64,000 nucleotides of DNA, from contig ML679969.1 in assembly GCA_007922225.1 (NCBI GenBank), positions 186,001 to 250,000 of the forward strand. Direction: 5' to 3'. Shown in pieces: positions 23,210-34,939 of this stretch (position 1 is the first letter of the stretch; every line of letters starts with the position of its first letter). The notes beneath the pieces are model-generated. The model ran no database searches. It was given only the letters and a program-made list of their open reading frames with translations, and was not told where the DNA came from. Source of the DNA: Emydura subglobosa. Taxonomy: Eukaryota; Chordata; Testudines; Chelidae. The translations under genes and the position numbers were made by a program.

Positions 23210-24674
23210 CTAAAAACCAGTGAATGATTAATGATTGTTTGTGTTACAACAGTACCTCGAGGGCCCCGCCATCATCCTGAGCCTCTCAGCTGAGGCCTCT
23301 ACCTGTGACCATAGTAGAAATCGTAAGTCACTCATGTGGTAGGGTTTTGCACCCAAGACTCTTTGAATCCGGACCAAACCTCTCCAGAACAGATGTGCAT
23401 TGCTGCACCAGGGGAAGGGTGATATCTCTGGACATCTCCCACACACAGCTGTCCTTCCCCCCTTCCCTGCTCAGCTCTCACCTGTATTCTGAGAGCCAGG
23501 CTGTGGGTTCAGGGTCATGATGTTGAAATATGGCAAAGACATAGATTTAGTTGGGACTGAAATCAGGCAACAAGCCTGAGTCCCTAGTGGCCAGTAATGG
23601 ATTAAGGCAATCTGGGGCACACATAACAGGAGGGCCCACTGTGGGGCCCCCCAGTGCCATGGCCCTGTCTCTCATTTTGTGTGCCTGTTGTCCAGTAAGA
23701 TGCATGAGGCAGTACACCTCTCAGAGCTATTGTTTCAGGCTGTCTGCAGACTCAGGCAGAATCCGCTACACTCGGAGTTTCAAACTTTTTTCCATGACCA
23801 TAAGAGGTAAAGACTGCTGGAATCACATGGCTCCAGGATCTGGAGTCCTAGGCATGTGTATATAGTGCCCGGGCCTTAATCCAGTTCTGTTAGTGGCTTC
23901 ACCTGTGAACTCAGTAGAGAAATAGCCACTGAAATGACCTGACCCAGCTATGGAATCTTTATTTTTGTAGAGTGATGGGTTTCAGGCTGTGGCTGGAGAG
24001 CAGGGGCAGAGTGAACAGCCTGGATCATGGGGCTGTGTTGATTTGAAAGCCAAGGTCTGCCCTTCCTTCTGCTCTCCTGTAAATCCACTGAGCCGGTAAA
24101 GAGGCATCTGGAAAAATTATTCTGAAACACTTTTGGAATGAGGAGCATGAAGATTTGCTACATCTCGAAGAAGAAGAAGAAGGGCATTTGGGGGGTGTGG
24201 GAAACCCAGAGACAACAGATTCCTTAGTGCAGAACTTCACTCATTGAGCAATCCCCTCGACGCTGAGCAAAGAGCAATTAACCCACATCGAATCACTTGC
24301 AGGCAATTGTTGGAGATCCTTCTGCATTCTAGCTATGGGGTCTGTAAGCAGGTCCCCTGAGCACAGACTGGGTGAAGGATGAGGCTTTAGAAGACATATC
24401 TAGCATTTAAGCTGCACCAGAACCTCATCAGTTTTCAGCTTCCCTTTTGAATACCCCAGCCATGGAATATGCCTCCATTTGAGTGAGAAAGAGACACACC
24501 AGTGCAACTTGCTGAATTGTGTGGTGTCATCAATGGCTGACCCACATGCAGATCTACCACTACACAATGAGCTCCTGGGTGGAAGACCTCACCATTGGAG
24601 TAAAAGCACAGTAGCTGCCTACTGAATGGACCCACTTGGGATGAGACGTCTGCTAATAGGAGGTGGCAATGTGG

Positions 24675-24722
24675 AGGCTTATGGGAGTTAGGCACCTAAA
24701 TACCTTTGAGAATCCCACCCTT
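24675..24722. mobile_element. MITE arm ('acctttgagaatccca')
   Basis: 'gggagttaggcacctaaata' followed by 'cctttgagaatccca' is the right arm of the palindromic 'attttcaaagg' family. No left arm is visible. Confidence 0.4.
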
Positions 24723-24826
24723 AGTGCCTGCATCTCAGGGGTATGAATGGAAAAATTGCTTCCTTCCCCGCCATCCAGGCACCTCAGTGGGATGGTAGCT
24801 TGTCTCTAAGGAGTCCCCTTCTCCTC

Positions 24827-25247
24827 AGCACTCAGGTTTATCTGCAGGAGACTTCTCCTTCTTCTGAGGGACCCCATCATTCTGGGCAGGAGCGGGGGCA
24901 CAAAGACTGATGGGGGCATGGGTGATGCTGCTGAAGCTGGGGATAGTGATCTGAGGGAACCGTGTTGAGGCTGAGGAGTCTACCTTGGCATCTCTCATGT
25001 AGTTAAGTGTGGGAGGAGCTCTGAAGACCTTGGCCACCAGAAGGAAGAACTCAAGGGGGGAGTTTTGGTGGAGGATTTCTTACACTATCTGGAGATAGTT
25101 GAGCAAAACCCTTGTGACAAACTTTCAGGCTTAGGGATCAATGGCCATTTTGTAGGTTCTTTGCTGGCAATCACACTGAATTGTGATGCTGCCTCATTAA
25201 GAAATATCCTCTTAAAATAAAGCTTTTCCTCTGGCTGCCTTGGCATC
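24827..25247 (-). other. Exon-like minus-strand frames, possible broken gene
   Basis: I do not recognise a family. A good acceptor ('ctctttattataatcag', ending at 25248) opens a 53-codon frame with ATG at 25244-25246 and TAG at 25085-25087; it contains PEEKLYFKRIFLNEAAS. Another frame stays open from about 25077 to a TGA near 24825 and contains LEFFLLVAKVFRAPP and QKKEKSPADKPEC. Upstream in that same frame is VLLNYLQIV, cut by an in-frame TAA at the donor-like GTAAGA. Two overlapping protein-like frames broken by stops suit a decayed gene, an exon boundary I cannot resolve, or coincidence. Confidence 0.25.
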
Positions 25248-25259
25248 CTGATTATAATA

Positions 25260-26325
25260 AAGAGCTAAGATTGTGACTCAACCTTCAACATGCAGGGCTG
25301 CCCTGGCCTGCACAAAATACAGACAAGCTTAAATCCTCTTAAAGAAACCCTCCCTGTGAAAGACGCCAACGCTTTTTTGTTGTAGTTTCCCAGCTCCTTT
25401 TCGAGCTGACTGCAAGCACAGCCAGTTTTGGGCACCGCTACCAGCTTGTTTGCCCATCAGATGCCAGTTGAGTTGCTATGGAGCTGTTCTACTGTATTAT
25501 TCACCCTCCATTGTGCTCCCCCAGTAAGAGCCCCTGTCCTTCAAACAGCCCTGGGCCTCCAAGGGGTCTCACTCCCGTGGTATGTGGAAGCAGAGCAAAC
25601 ACCAAGTCAAATCCACTGTGGATGGTTCAAACAGTCCTGGTCTCTGCACCTGGAACTTTCTGCACCTGCAAAACCACACAAGCAGCGTTGATTATCTTTG
25701 TTTGCTGCCCAGGAAGCTCCAGGACAGACTCACCCAAGGACAAATGCTCCAATACTGGCACCTCGGCTGTGCCCACAACAGTGCACAAGCCCTCACTGTG
25801 CTTGTAGATACTGCCTTTTTGGGAGCTGACGGGGACTCCTGCAGACAGTCTGGAGAATGCACAACTACCTGCCCCGCGCACGCCCATGTGGCTGTGCGTG
25901 TAGCTATGGGATCTCTGCTTGGGAAGGGGGCACTGGCCTTCGGGGTGCAAATAAAACCTGGGCTACTCTTGGAAGTTGCATGAGTGTAATTATTTCAGTG
26001 GGGGATATGATTCTTTTACCAAAATCATTATACTTGTAAAAACCAGAGTGTGGATGCTGTTACCTGGTTATAAAGTTGCCATATGCCATTAGAGCTGCTT
26101 CCCCTTCCCATATGGGAATAGATGTACTGGTATAAATCCGCACAGGGTAGGGTCACACTGCTTTAACTGCACCCATAGTTCATATGGGCTAGCTCTCTAT
26201 TGGAAGCAAGCCCTAACTGAGGCAGTAGTATCTGCAGACTTGACCAGCAACGTTACTCAAGCAGGCAACAAAGCAACACAATGTAACACACGTGTGCCTG
26301 GGGAAAATTTCTTGACAAGTGCACT
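25260..26325. other. No gene recognised
   Basis: Open frames up to 133 codons overlap on opposite strands near 25.58-25.98 kb, which argues against any one being real. 'gtactggtataaatccgcac' near 26130 resembles a fragment of a dispersed 'ggtataaat' repeat. Confidence 0.4.
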
Positions 26326-26329
26326 CTCC

Positions 26330-26980
26330 ATGGTGTTGGCTAGATTGCCCAGGCTAGAACAGGTGTAGGAACAGTGGCCTTCAGGAGAATTAGGGCCTAA
26401 TTGGCCCATGACAACACTGTCCTACACCTGGGAGCAGCCAGGTGTTAATCTAGGCCGTGCCACCTTAGCTAATTGAATTGGAGCAGCTGATAGGAGGAGG
26501 TTGTTGGACTAGTAGAAAGAGGAAGTTGCCAGAGGGAATGGGAATGCTCTCACGGTAGGCCTTGTGGGTTGGGGAACAGGTCCTGAAGGAGGGTTATGGC
26601 TGCCAGTAAAAGCTTCAAGAGAACTGTCAGAGTCCCTAGGGAAGGAACACAGTGAGGGACTCTTCTCTGGAAGCGGGCTGGTGTCTGCCTCTAGAGCGGA
26701 GATGCCTACAGTCTGAGCCTGGCTCCTGCTGTGGAGAGAGGCATGTACTTAAGAGAATAGTTCTCTAAGGAGGAATAGCAGAACAAGAGACTGCACCCCG
26801 GGGTGGGGGGGCCCAGCAACTTTGTGGAAGGTGGAAACTGCTACTTGTGTTGGCTTATTGGTTTCTGATAAATAAAGTCTCCCCTGGATAAAGGATTCTT
26901 GGAGGCAAAATCTGAGTTGGGAGTGATTTATATAGCTAGAAGGGGAAAATGAGGCACAGCCCAGTGTATGGGCCTGTGAC
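26330..26980 (+). mobile_element. LTR-like unit with poly(A) signal, boundaries uncertain
   Basis: The purine-rich body ('gagcagctgataggaggagg', 'ggaagttgccagagggaatg') leads to 'ctgataaataaagtctcccc' with AATAAA near 26870. The far end reads 'gggcctgtgaca'. This resembles the R-U5 part of a turtle LTR, but no matched terminus or target duplication is visible. Confidence 0.35.
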
Positions 26981-26984
26981 AGGG

Positions 26985-28790
26985 CCCCTCTGGAATTCCC
27001 AGCAGCATGGCACATGTTCTGCCCTGCTGGCAGCTGGTCTATCTGTGGTCATGCCTCAAGGACGCCCAGCAGTAGGAAAAGCATCCCAACCTCCCCTCTA
27101 ATAGCCAAAGCTGCAGAGCAGGAGCTGCCCCCCCTGAAAGTCACACACCTGCAAGTGACCAGACGGTGTGCTGGCCCGGCTGTCCTGGTTTGGCGATGGA
27201 GTTGGTGCTGGGCAAAGCGAAGCATTGCTCTGGCCAGTTGCCAAGCTGTTAAGTGTGTCCTTCAATATGCAAACCTCCTGAGTGCCCAGCAGTTAGCCTC
27301 ATGTCTCTGGCCGATGGGCAGGGGCCTGGGAACAAACATGATTAACACTGAGGGAGGGGACTTCCCCACACTGCTCTCATCGCAGTCTGTCCCCCTCCCC
27401 TCCTTTATTTTTAATTACTTTAAATTCAACAAATTCTTGGCAGGGTCCCTCCAGCCCCTTCACACGCCTTGTGTTGCCTAATCCCCTGAATGCGGCTCCC
27501 TGGGAACAAGGTCAGTGTTTGTGGCACTCCCCTTTGGGGAGCCCGGGTGGCAGCGTTCCCACTCCAGGCAAACGCAAACCAGACCTCAGCAAGAATGAGG
27601 CAGCCTGGGAGTCACAACAAACACACAGGCCTGCATTGTTTTACCGCTCCGACTGTAACTGCAAGCACTGTGCGGAGATCCTCCTTCCTTAACACCTGCT
27701 GGGTTAATTGCCCTCCTCGGGATGTCTCCCCCAGCACTACTACCTTGGTAGGTGCTGCATGCTGGAGACAAGGTGAAGGGATGGCTCTTGAGAGCAGGTG
27801 TGAGTGCAGGCTGTGTGGGGACAGGCCCCCAATGCTGTAATAACACCTTCTGCACACTGGGAGGCATTGGCGAGGCAGTGACATTTGCTTGGCCTCTAAG
27901 AATTATAGTCAGTGGCCCCTGAGCCAGGCACCACCTGCAAGGGTGCGCTGGAGAGCAGCGGGAAGGGGCTATCTAAGCCACCCATCCGCTCAGGTAGCTG
28001 TATTCTGGCTTAGAACATGCACTGAAATGCTGTTGGGAGGAGATCTGCCTGGGGAAGGTATCTAAAGCGGCTGCTGCACGAGGGATCAGCGTAACAATCC
28101 TCCGCATGGGGCCTGATTTTCAGAAAGGTTGAGCTTCAGTGGGAACAGCAGCGCTCAGGAGTCAGCCCCTCTGAAAGCCAGGCCACGCGGTACAGAGCAA
28201 GGGCCAGTGTTCGTGCAATCACCTCTCCAGATCCTGGGGAGGTGCAGCAGGAACACGGAGCCTGCTGCCACCCAGACCCCTGGACATTGCATAAAGTGCT
28301 TCCAGACCCAGGTGACTTGGCACCATCACCCCTGCCTACAGGATGCAGCCCAGGCTGGCAGTATCACCTGGCGCAGCTGTTCTGTGCCTGATGGACTGAA
28401 TCTTCTTGCCTTATTTCAGCACCTGTCTCATTCCTCTGGCTGTGCCCCATCCAACAGCTGACAGACCCACTAGCACTCTGGGCATAGGACTGAGAGCCAG
28501 GAGCTCCCAGCCCATGGGGACAAGAGCACCCCCTGGCTTCTCAGGCGCTTGCAAGGTTCAAGTGTGTTGAAGTTGGGAGCAATGCTAGGGGAAGCACCTC
28601 CCCCATGTTCTCACTGTTCCCAGGGCACTTGCTTGGGCACTAGGAGGGGGCACTTGATAACATGCCCACTGGCACTGCACAGCTCCCGTGGGGCTGTGGG
28701 CAGCTGGCCTGGGTCGTGGCAAGGCCCAGCGTATGTGTTGCACTCAGCCCATGCTAACTGGGAGAGCACAACCCCTTTGCCTGTTGGATG
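26985..28790. other. No gene recognised
   Basis: GC-richer sequence with frames of 155 codons (27014-27481, plus) and 110 codons (28129-28461, plus) without motifs. A palindromic-repeat trace, 'gcctgattttcagaaaggtt', is at 28110. Confidence 0.4.
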
Positions 28791-28810
28791 GCTCTAGCAC
28801 TCCTTTTGGC

Positions 28811-28860
28811 TAGGTCTACACGCCAAGCTGAGGGTGTGATGCCCTTGCTCAGTGAGGGTT
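28811..28860. repeat. MITE end fragment ('aggtctacac')
   Basis: 'ggctaggtctacacgccaag' matches the termini of the 'gtctacac' DNA elements at 41.47, 46.08 and 49.23 kb. No partner terminus is near. Confidence 0.35.
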
Positions 28861-29049
28861 GTCACAGGAGCAAGGGAAGCAGCAGCAGAGGTATGGCGGG
28901 GGCATGGCTGACTGAGTTCAGACAACCGTTGTTCTTCCCTTTGGGAATCTGGCCAGCAGTGACTCCAGTGACCCACCAGCCTTCGGAAACAAAAAGTCTT
29001 GTTCATGGTGCAGTAGAGACGAAGCACAAGAGTAAAAGGATTTTAAGAC

Positions 29050-29350
29050 ACAATCCATACATGGTTCCCTAGGCAGGCCTCGTTTATTCAGACACCCCTG
29101 CAGGTGCCTCTGTATTAGTCTGGTTCCCTTGAACCACTGCCCCCTCTCTGGAGATACCTTTTAAACTCCTCTAGTCCTTCTGATCTCTGGTGTGTGCTGG
29201 CCTGGTCTGTAAATGCCATCTCTCGTCTCAGCCCTCACATCTTTGTGGTGAAGTGGCTTATCTCGAGCTCTCTGCTTCCTTCCTGCTTGTTTCCCCAGAC
29301 AGACCCCTTCTACAGTAACATCAGCTCAACATACAGTGTTAGTAATGTGT
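29050..29350 (-). mobile_element. LTR fragment (family A, copy 3)
   Basis: 'ttatctcgagctctctgctt' + 'ccttcctgcttgtttcc', followed by 'cagctcaacatacagtgtta' and 'gtgttaca', aligns with 15.19-15.30 kb. A 'gtttattcag' poly(A)-signal complement is at about 29089. Confidence 0.5.
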
Positions 29351-29882
29351 TACAGGGATGCACCGCACCCACAAAGCCAGTCACACAAGCTACAATGTCA
29401 TTTATGTAACCTGCTGAGCCTGGGGTCAAGACTAACGGTGTGGGACACGCCATCCCCACCCTCCATCCATTTGATACCACAGGGCTGGCAGTTTGCATCT
29501 TGAGAATAGCTTGGACATTTTGCCTGAGCTTTGAAGAAGGACTGTGAAGTTCTGGATTCCATCTGCTCTTTGTGTTATGCTCGTAAGTTACACAACAAGT
29601 TGTTATTGCATCATACCATCCTCGGAGGGAAAAATTGGATGCAATTAAACTAGACTTGCAGATCCCCCTGATCCCTATGGATTCAGACACGCATCTTATT
29701 GTGTCATGCATATGACCATATGTCAGACTGAAATACCTTTATTCTTTGGCCTAAAAACTGCATGCCTTAAATTCCTTGTTGGTAAGTGTAATAGATGAAG
29801 ATAGACACCTTTTCTCTCAGAACTGGAACCATGAGGTGTGTAGGCAGTTGGGGGGTGCAAAAAATATTTTTCTGTGTGCAAC

Positions 29883-30336
29883 TGTGACAGGGTGCTGGGG
29901 GATGAACCCCCGTGGCCAGCCCCCTGGCAAGCCAGCTTAGCGGCAGCAGAGCAGGTAGCTGGGCTGAGGCTTGATTGCCTGAGGGGTGGCAGTTGTGCCT
30001 AGGCACAGGCTGAGCAGCCTCCCCGGGGTTTGATTAGGCCATGAGCTGCAGCTGCCCTGCTGGCCCTGCAGGGTTTATAAGCCAGGCCCCAGAGGGTTTG
30101 AGAAACCAGAGGGGAAAGGAGTTTCGGGGGGGGGGGAAAGGAGCAGGCAGCAGCTGCAGCTTCTTCCTTGGGCACGCCCAGTGATGGCTGACCCAGGCAA
30201 GGTCCTGCATGGTGGTGGTGGGTGCCTGTGCGTGTTGTAAATAAACCACTGGTGACTGCAAGCTTGAGGGTCTCTGAGTCCTTTGTGGTCCAGAGAGACA
30301 CCACAGAATGGCAGGGTGAGGGGATGCTGTGCTACA
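29883..30336 (+). mobile_element. Candidate solo LTR, about 450 bp
   Basis: It starts 'tgtgacagggtgctgg' and ends 'ggatgctgtgctaca', so it has TG...CA termini. It has a TATA-like 'gggtttataagcc' near 30071 and AATAAA at 30240-30245, about 165 bp apart, the usual U3-R spacing. A G13 run sits near 30126. There is no certain target duplication, so the ends are inferred. Confidence 0.5.
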
Positions 30337-30339
30337 GCA

Positions 30340-30950
30340 TTTTCATACAGCGATATCTAGCTTAGTCTATTAAAAACATACATAAACACCCACATTAAAG
30401 TAGCTTCTGAGAAACAAGCCACTTCTTTCAGGAGCTTAAATGTGGATCTAGAAGCTGGACTTTAGGCCCCCACGGTTGAAGAAATGGGCTACATCATCTT
30501 GCACAGACAGACACATTGTACAGCACAGTGTGTGGGCACAGATAAAAGTTGATCAATTGAATACCACAGACTGGGCTTTAACAGAGACAGTTTTGAAAAG
30601 TGTGACAAATGTCATGTCCCTGCTCAGATCCAAAGCTCAGACGCAGCACTGTACAGCTGTAGGCAGCAATGAAGAAAGCTAATTGGTCACTATTCTGAAG
30701 TTCTGTGAAGTCTAATGCAGAGGTGGATGCTGAATTGTACTGGGTCGTTCTGAGAGCCAGCAAGAATCTCCCCATGGCCTTTGCTTTGGGGATTGTTATT
30801 TTATTTTTAGGTTTACAGATGTCAGTTACCTGCCTCCTTACAGCAAAGCTGCTTATTACAGAAATGCTCTTCCTACCACTGGGCCATGAGAGATGGCAGA
30901 GGAGAAGTGAGACAGAGACGGGTGGGTGGACTGCAGGTTAGAACTAGGGA
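30340..30950. other. No gene or repeat recognised
   Basis: Open frames are under 80 codons on both strands with no motifs. Confidence 0.35.
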
Positions 30951-30954
30951 GGGA

Positions 30955-31140
30955 GAGTCAGGGCGCTTGCATTCTACTCCTGGGTCAACCAGTAATTCAC
31001 TGAGTGACTTAGGGACAAATCACTCTGGGCCTCCATTTGCCCATCCCTAAAGCAGAGCTAATCACACTGACCTGGGGCTGCTGCGAGGCCGAATGCATTA
31101 GTGATTATAAGGGTTTTTTGATGCAAGGTCTATTATTATT
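30955..31140 (+). mobile_element. MIR-type SINE
   Basis: 'ttgcattctactcctgggtc', 'attcactgagtgacttaggg' and 'gcctccatttgcccatccct' follow the SINE core. It ends in a tail with 'tattattattatttat'. Confidence 0.6.
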
Positions 31141-31149
31141 ATTTATCAT

Positions 31150-31262
31150 AGGCTAGGATTTTCAAAGGTATATAAGGGAGTCAGGCACCTAGTTCCCACT
31201 GTAATTTATTGGCAGTTGGATGGTAAACTCCCGCAGACTCTTGAAAATCCCAGCTGTAAGGT
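31150..31262. mobile_element. Palindromic MITE ('attttcaaagg' family), near full length
   Basis: Left arm 'aggattttcaaaggtatata' + 'agggagtcaggcacctag'; right arm 'aactcccgcagactcttgaa' + 'aatcccagc'. The arms are inverted complements around a diverged centre. Confidence 0.55.
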
Positions 31263-31442
31263 ATGCTACACAGTAATGGTATTAGAGAAGGCCAAAAAGT
31301 GTCTGCTGCACCTAGATATTAGTGTCAATGGGCTTAATTAATCTCTGTGGTAACTATGGATGTTAGAATAGTTGAAAATTGCCACACCAGCCTTTTTCCA
31401 TATGCATGTGCAGAATCTTCTGCTCACTAGACCTGGGGGAAT

Positions 31443-31985
31443 TATAGAATCATAGAAGTTTAGGGTTGGAAGAGACCTCAGGAGATCAGCTAGTCCAACA
31501 CCCTGCTCAAAGCAGGGCCAACCCAACTAAATCATCCCATCCAGGGCTTTGTCAAGCTGCACCTTAAAAACCTCTAAGGATGGAGATTCCACCACCTCCC
31601 TAGGTAACCCATTCCAGTGCTTCAACACCCTCCTAGTGAAAAAGATTTTCCTAATATCCAACCTAGACTTCCTCCACTGCAACTTGAGATCATTGCTCCT
31701 AGTTCTGTCATCTACCACCCCTGAGAACAGCCTAGCCCCATCCTCCCTGGAACCCCCTTTCAGGTAGTTGAAGGCCGCTATCAAATCCCCCCTCACTCTT
31801 CTGTTCTGCAAACTAAACAAGCCCAGTTCCCTCAGCCTCTCCTCATAAGTCTTGTGCTCCAGCCCCCTAATCATTTTCATTGCCCTCCGCTGGACTCTCT
31901 CCAATTTGTTCACATCCTTGTTGTAGTGGGGGGGCCCAAAACTGGACATAATACTCCAGATGTGGCCTCACCAGTGCAAACCCAG
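31443..31985 (-). mobile_element. CR1 LINE 3' end, comparatively intact
   Basis: On the minus strand it covers the C-terminal part of CR1 ORF2 and the 3' UTR, ending in the diagnostic 'tatagaatcatagaa' tail on the plus strand. A 140-codon open frame (31527-31949) keeps the conserved block [20 protein letters not shown], then [17 protein letters not shown] and [11 protein letters not shown] without a stop. The 5' truncation is typical of CR1. No reverse-transcriptase catalytic motif remains, so it cannot act alone. It is the youngest-looking CR1 in the window. Confidence 0.92.
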
Positions 31986-31989
31986 CGAT

Positions 31990-33530
31990 CATGAGCGTTT
32001 CATTTCAAACAGTGGTTCCATATGTCGGCCTTTGTCTTACTTATTAGTAGCTATCTAGAAATACTTGAGTGAACATGTTTCCATTGGCATGAGTGTTTGG
32101 GAAATGGCTGTCATCTGTCTGAATCGCCAGACTCTGTTCTCTGTGTAAATCTCTGAACTCTCTCCTCCCTCCCACTCCCCGGATGTCCTGTGAACCAGGG
32201 GAGTTGTGTGCAATTCTGAGTAATGGCTGTGCTTTGTCCATTATTCATTATTGGCTGCATATCATTCATTCTTTGTTGTTCTCTCTAAATGTTTCGCTCA
32301 TCCAGGCAGGGGGCAGGAACAATGCCATGTGCCTTGCACGACCAATCACTCACCACAATAAGCAAACAGCTAACAGTCAGACGAATGGTTGGTGAACAGG
32401 CCATTGTGTGTTTCCACAGACTCACCAGCAAATAGTTTCAAATAACGAAAATATTCCCTGAGATCAGGAGCAGGAAGAAGGGTTAAATTCATGGGTTAGT
32501 CAATGGGAATAAATTAACGGAAACCTTTCTGCTCCAGGTTATTGGCTTCTGGCTTTGATTTGTGATACACCTGTCCTTGTTGTTTCATGTGGATACTAGA
32601 ACAGAGACTAGAGCCCAGTGCAGACCGTTCTTTGCCTGGGGGACTACAAATCTTCATCCAATGTTTACTTGATATCATTATCTCCAACCTACCATTTATA
32701 GCTGGCAACCCAAAGATCTTGTTACTCTGCTTGTTGGCTGTTAGGGAGCAAAGAGAATACCAGCATTGCCTGATCAATCTAAATTGTATCTACACCAATG
32801 CCTCCAATACAGTAATGCCAAGTTATAAATAACACCCTTCCCAAAAGCAATGATCATCGTATTGTTTCCTCCAGGACATTTTACTAGGCTCAGGAAAGTA
32901 AAGGCAGCTACAAGGCTCCTGGCATCCATCCTGTGTAGACTTCTGTTCTGGACAATCCTCAGTGTTCCCATCTTGGCCTGGCCATACACCCTGGCCTAGA
33001 TACACTGCCCTTACTGCAGCATAACTAGGGAGAGGAAACGGAGACTCTCCAGAGGGAGCAGGAGGCATGAACAGCTTCACACTGAGTGCTCCCTTTCTCC
33101 ATGTTTGGCTGCAGGCCAGGCAGTGTGGCCAACTCTACAGTGTTGGTCTATGTTAGGGTGAAGAAAACGGGGATGGAGCTGATTGAACATCAGTCACCTG
33201 AACAGCCCCAATCTTTGCTCCTGCAGGATTATTAGTGACATGAGTTGGGGTTTTGCTTCTCCATTGTCTATTAGTGATGCACAAAGCTCTGGCCAGTATC
33301 CAGGGCACTTGACCAGAAGCCCCCCTGAGCTCCTCAGGCTGCAGAGCTGATGGCAGATTTCTAGAACCAGATGGTGCTGGACGGATCAGAAGTGGTGCAA
33401 GTGTGGCCCAGGTATCGGCTTCTGGGCCCTGCCTAAGACCAGGAGGTCAGCAAAGGAGGGATTATGACATACCAACTGAACCATGAAAAGTTGTCCTTTG
33501 GATTGCAGCAGAGCCACGAGGCTGCCCCCC
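31990..33530. other. No gene recognised
   Basis: Open frames of up to 87 codons occur on both strands, with no motifs and no repeat boundaries. Confidence 0.35.
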
Positions 33531-33534
33531 AACT

Positions 33535-33735
33535 CCTGTATCAGGGCCCCATTGTGCTAGGTCCCTACACACACAGGGTGAGACCATCTGCTCCAGAGCT
33601 TCAAATCTAAATAGGTACAGAGCAGGAGGGGAAAGAGACACCATGAGGGGAAGGGACTTGCCCAAGATCAGTGGCAGAGCTAGGAATCCTGCCAGGTCTC
33701 CTGATGCCTTGCCCACTAGACTACGCTGCCCACAG
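33535..33735 (-). mobile_element. Near full-length MIR-type SINE
   Basis: Tail 'atcagggccccattgtgcta', then 'gggaagggacttgcccaaga', 'tcagtggcagagctaggaat', 'ccaggtctcctgatgccttg' and tRNA-like 'cccactagactacgctgccc'. The tail is the parent sequence of the minisatellite at 0.1-0.34 kb. Confidence 0.7.
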
Positions 33736-34089
33736 ACCGCTTGTTTGTTCACCAAATGATGTTCCACGTTGGGCTTGGTTTGAGGTTTGTGGGAGGGTTT
33801 GGGTTGGTTCCATTCGTCGGCTCAACCCCATGGCAAATACTTAGTAAATGAGGCAGTGATTTTTCTCTGACCTGCACAGGAGGTCTCAAGCTGGGATTAC
33901 AGCCTCCCTGGTCTAGGTGTGTGAGGCGCAGCATCTCATTCACAAGGGTGGCTGCACCTTTTGCATTTGGTTTTTGCTCGGTGCAGCACAGTAGCCCGGG
34001 ACTGTCTTTCACCAGCATCCCCGGTAAAGGCGATGAGTGAAGGGATTGACTGGGAGGCTGAATGCATACAGCGGGATCGGGCATAGTTT

Positions 34090-34440
34090 GGGTGGAGCTG
34101 TGTATGTCTGAGAGAAAGAAAGAGAAGCCGCAGAAACACCACAGAAGCAGATAAAGGAGCAGCGAGATGATATCACAGCCAGCCAGAGAAGCACTGGCTG
34201 GGGGACCCTGAGAAAAAGCAACAAGAGAGAGCTTTTGGGCTACATGCTAGTTGGAAAGGGATGTAGGATTGTGAGCAAAGAAACTGTCCTCTGGTGTTCA
34301 GGGAAACAGGACATTGAGTGTTCTTTTTAAATAAACAGGATTGCATCGAAGAAATACCTGATTCTGCCATCCATTTCTTCTCCTTGTGGAAACAACCTGA
34401 AAGGCCCTAACCATTGGCTAACCCCTCAGGCCAAAAGGGG
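34090..34440 (+). mobile_element. Possible LTR 3' portion
   Basis: A purine-rich stretch leads to 'tgttctttttaaataaacag', with AATAAA near 34331, and 'ttcttctccttgtggaaaca', which resembles R-U5 of turtle LTRs. No clear 5' boundary or target duplication. Confidence 0.3.
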
Positions 34441-34834
34441 CAACAGCTTCTGCACCCAACCAGCTGTGAAAACCACGGACCCACCCTGGGGTGGGTCGAG
34501 CTGGAGGCAGCACCTGCCCTCCTGAACTATGCGGTGAGGGTGGGAGGGAAAGTCGGCTTTTTGTGCCCTCTCCACCCTTGTGAAGGGCTAGTCACAGCAT
34601 GAGAGGATCCGCTTGTTTCACCCAGGACGATGAAGCCAACAGGCTCTGGGCATTTCTGCTTCTAACCGCCTTGCTCAGCTTGTCACCCTCTAATTCATTA
34701 GACTTCCTCCTTCTTACCTTGCTGACTGTCTCCCCTTCACCCCTGAGACCTTCTCCCGCTTCACTGTGGCCTCCTCCATTCTTAGTTCCTGAACCTTCTC
34801 ACTGAGGTCAGGTAGCTCACTCAGCGGTGCTGGG

Positions 34835-34937
34835 TGGGATTCAGGGATCCCTGAGGGAGGATCTCTGGTCTGCACTATGCAGGAGCTCGGGCTAGATCAT
34901 CACAATGGTCCCTTCTGGCCTTGGAATCTCTAGGTCA
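34835..34937 (+). mobile_element. CR1 LINE 3'-UTR fragment
   Basis: 'gggctagatcatcacaatgg' + 'tcccttctggccttggaatc' is the conserved CR1 3' end in plus orientation, preceded by 'tctgcactatgcaggagctc'. Confidence 0.8.
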
Positions 34938-34939
34938 TG

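Noticed and set aside
24163..24182. (GAA)n stretch giving a Glu-rich plus frame
   Set aside because: Only about six imperfect units, and the acidic frame is a by-product of the microsatellite.
24435..24695. 86-codon minus frame with protein-like segments
   Set aside because: It runs into a MITE arm and has no family motif; I could not support it as an exon.
25582..25983. 133-codon plus frame opposite a 107-codon minus frame
   Set aside because: Open on both strands, with no start context or domain; neither can be preferred.
27014..27481. 155-codon plus frame
   Set aside because: No family features; it runs into AT-rich sequence with 'FIFNYFKFNKF', typical of translated non-coding DNA.
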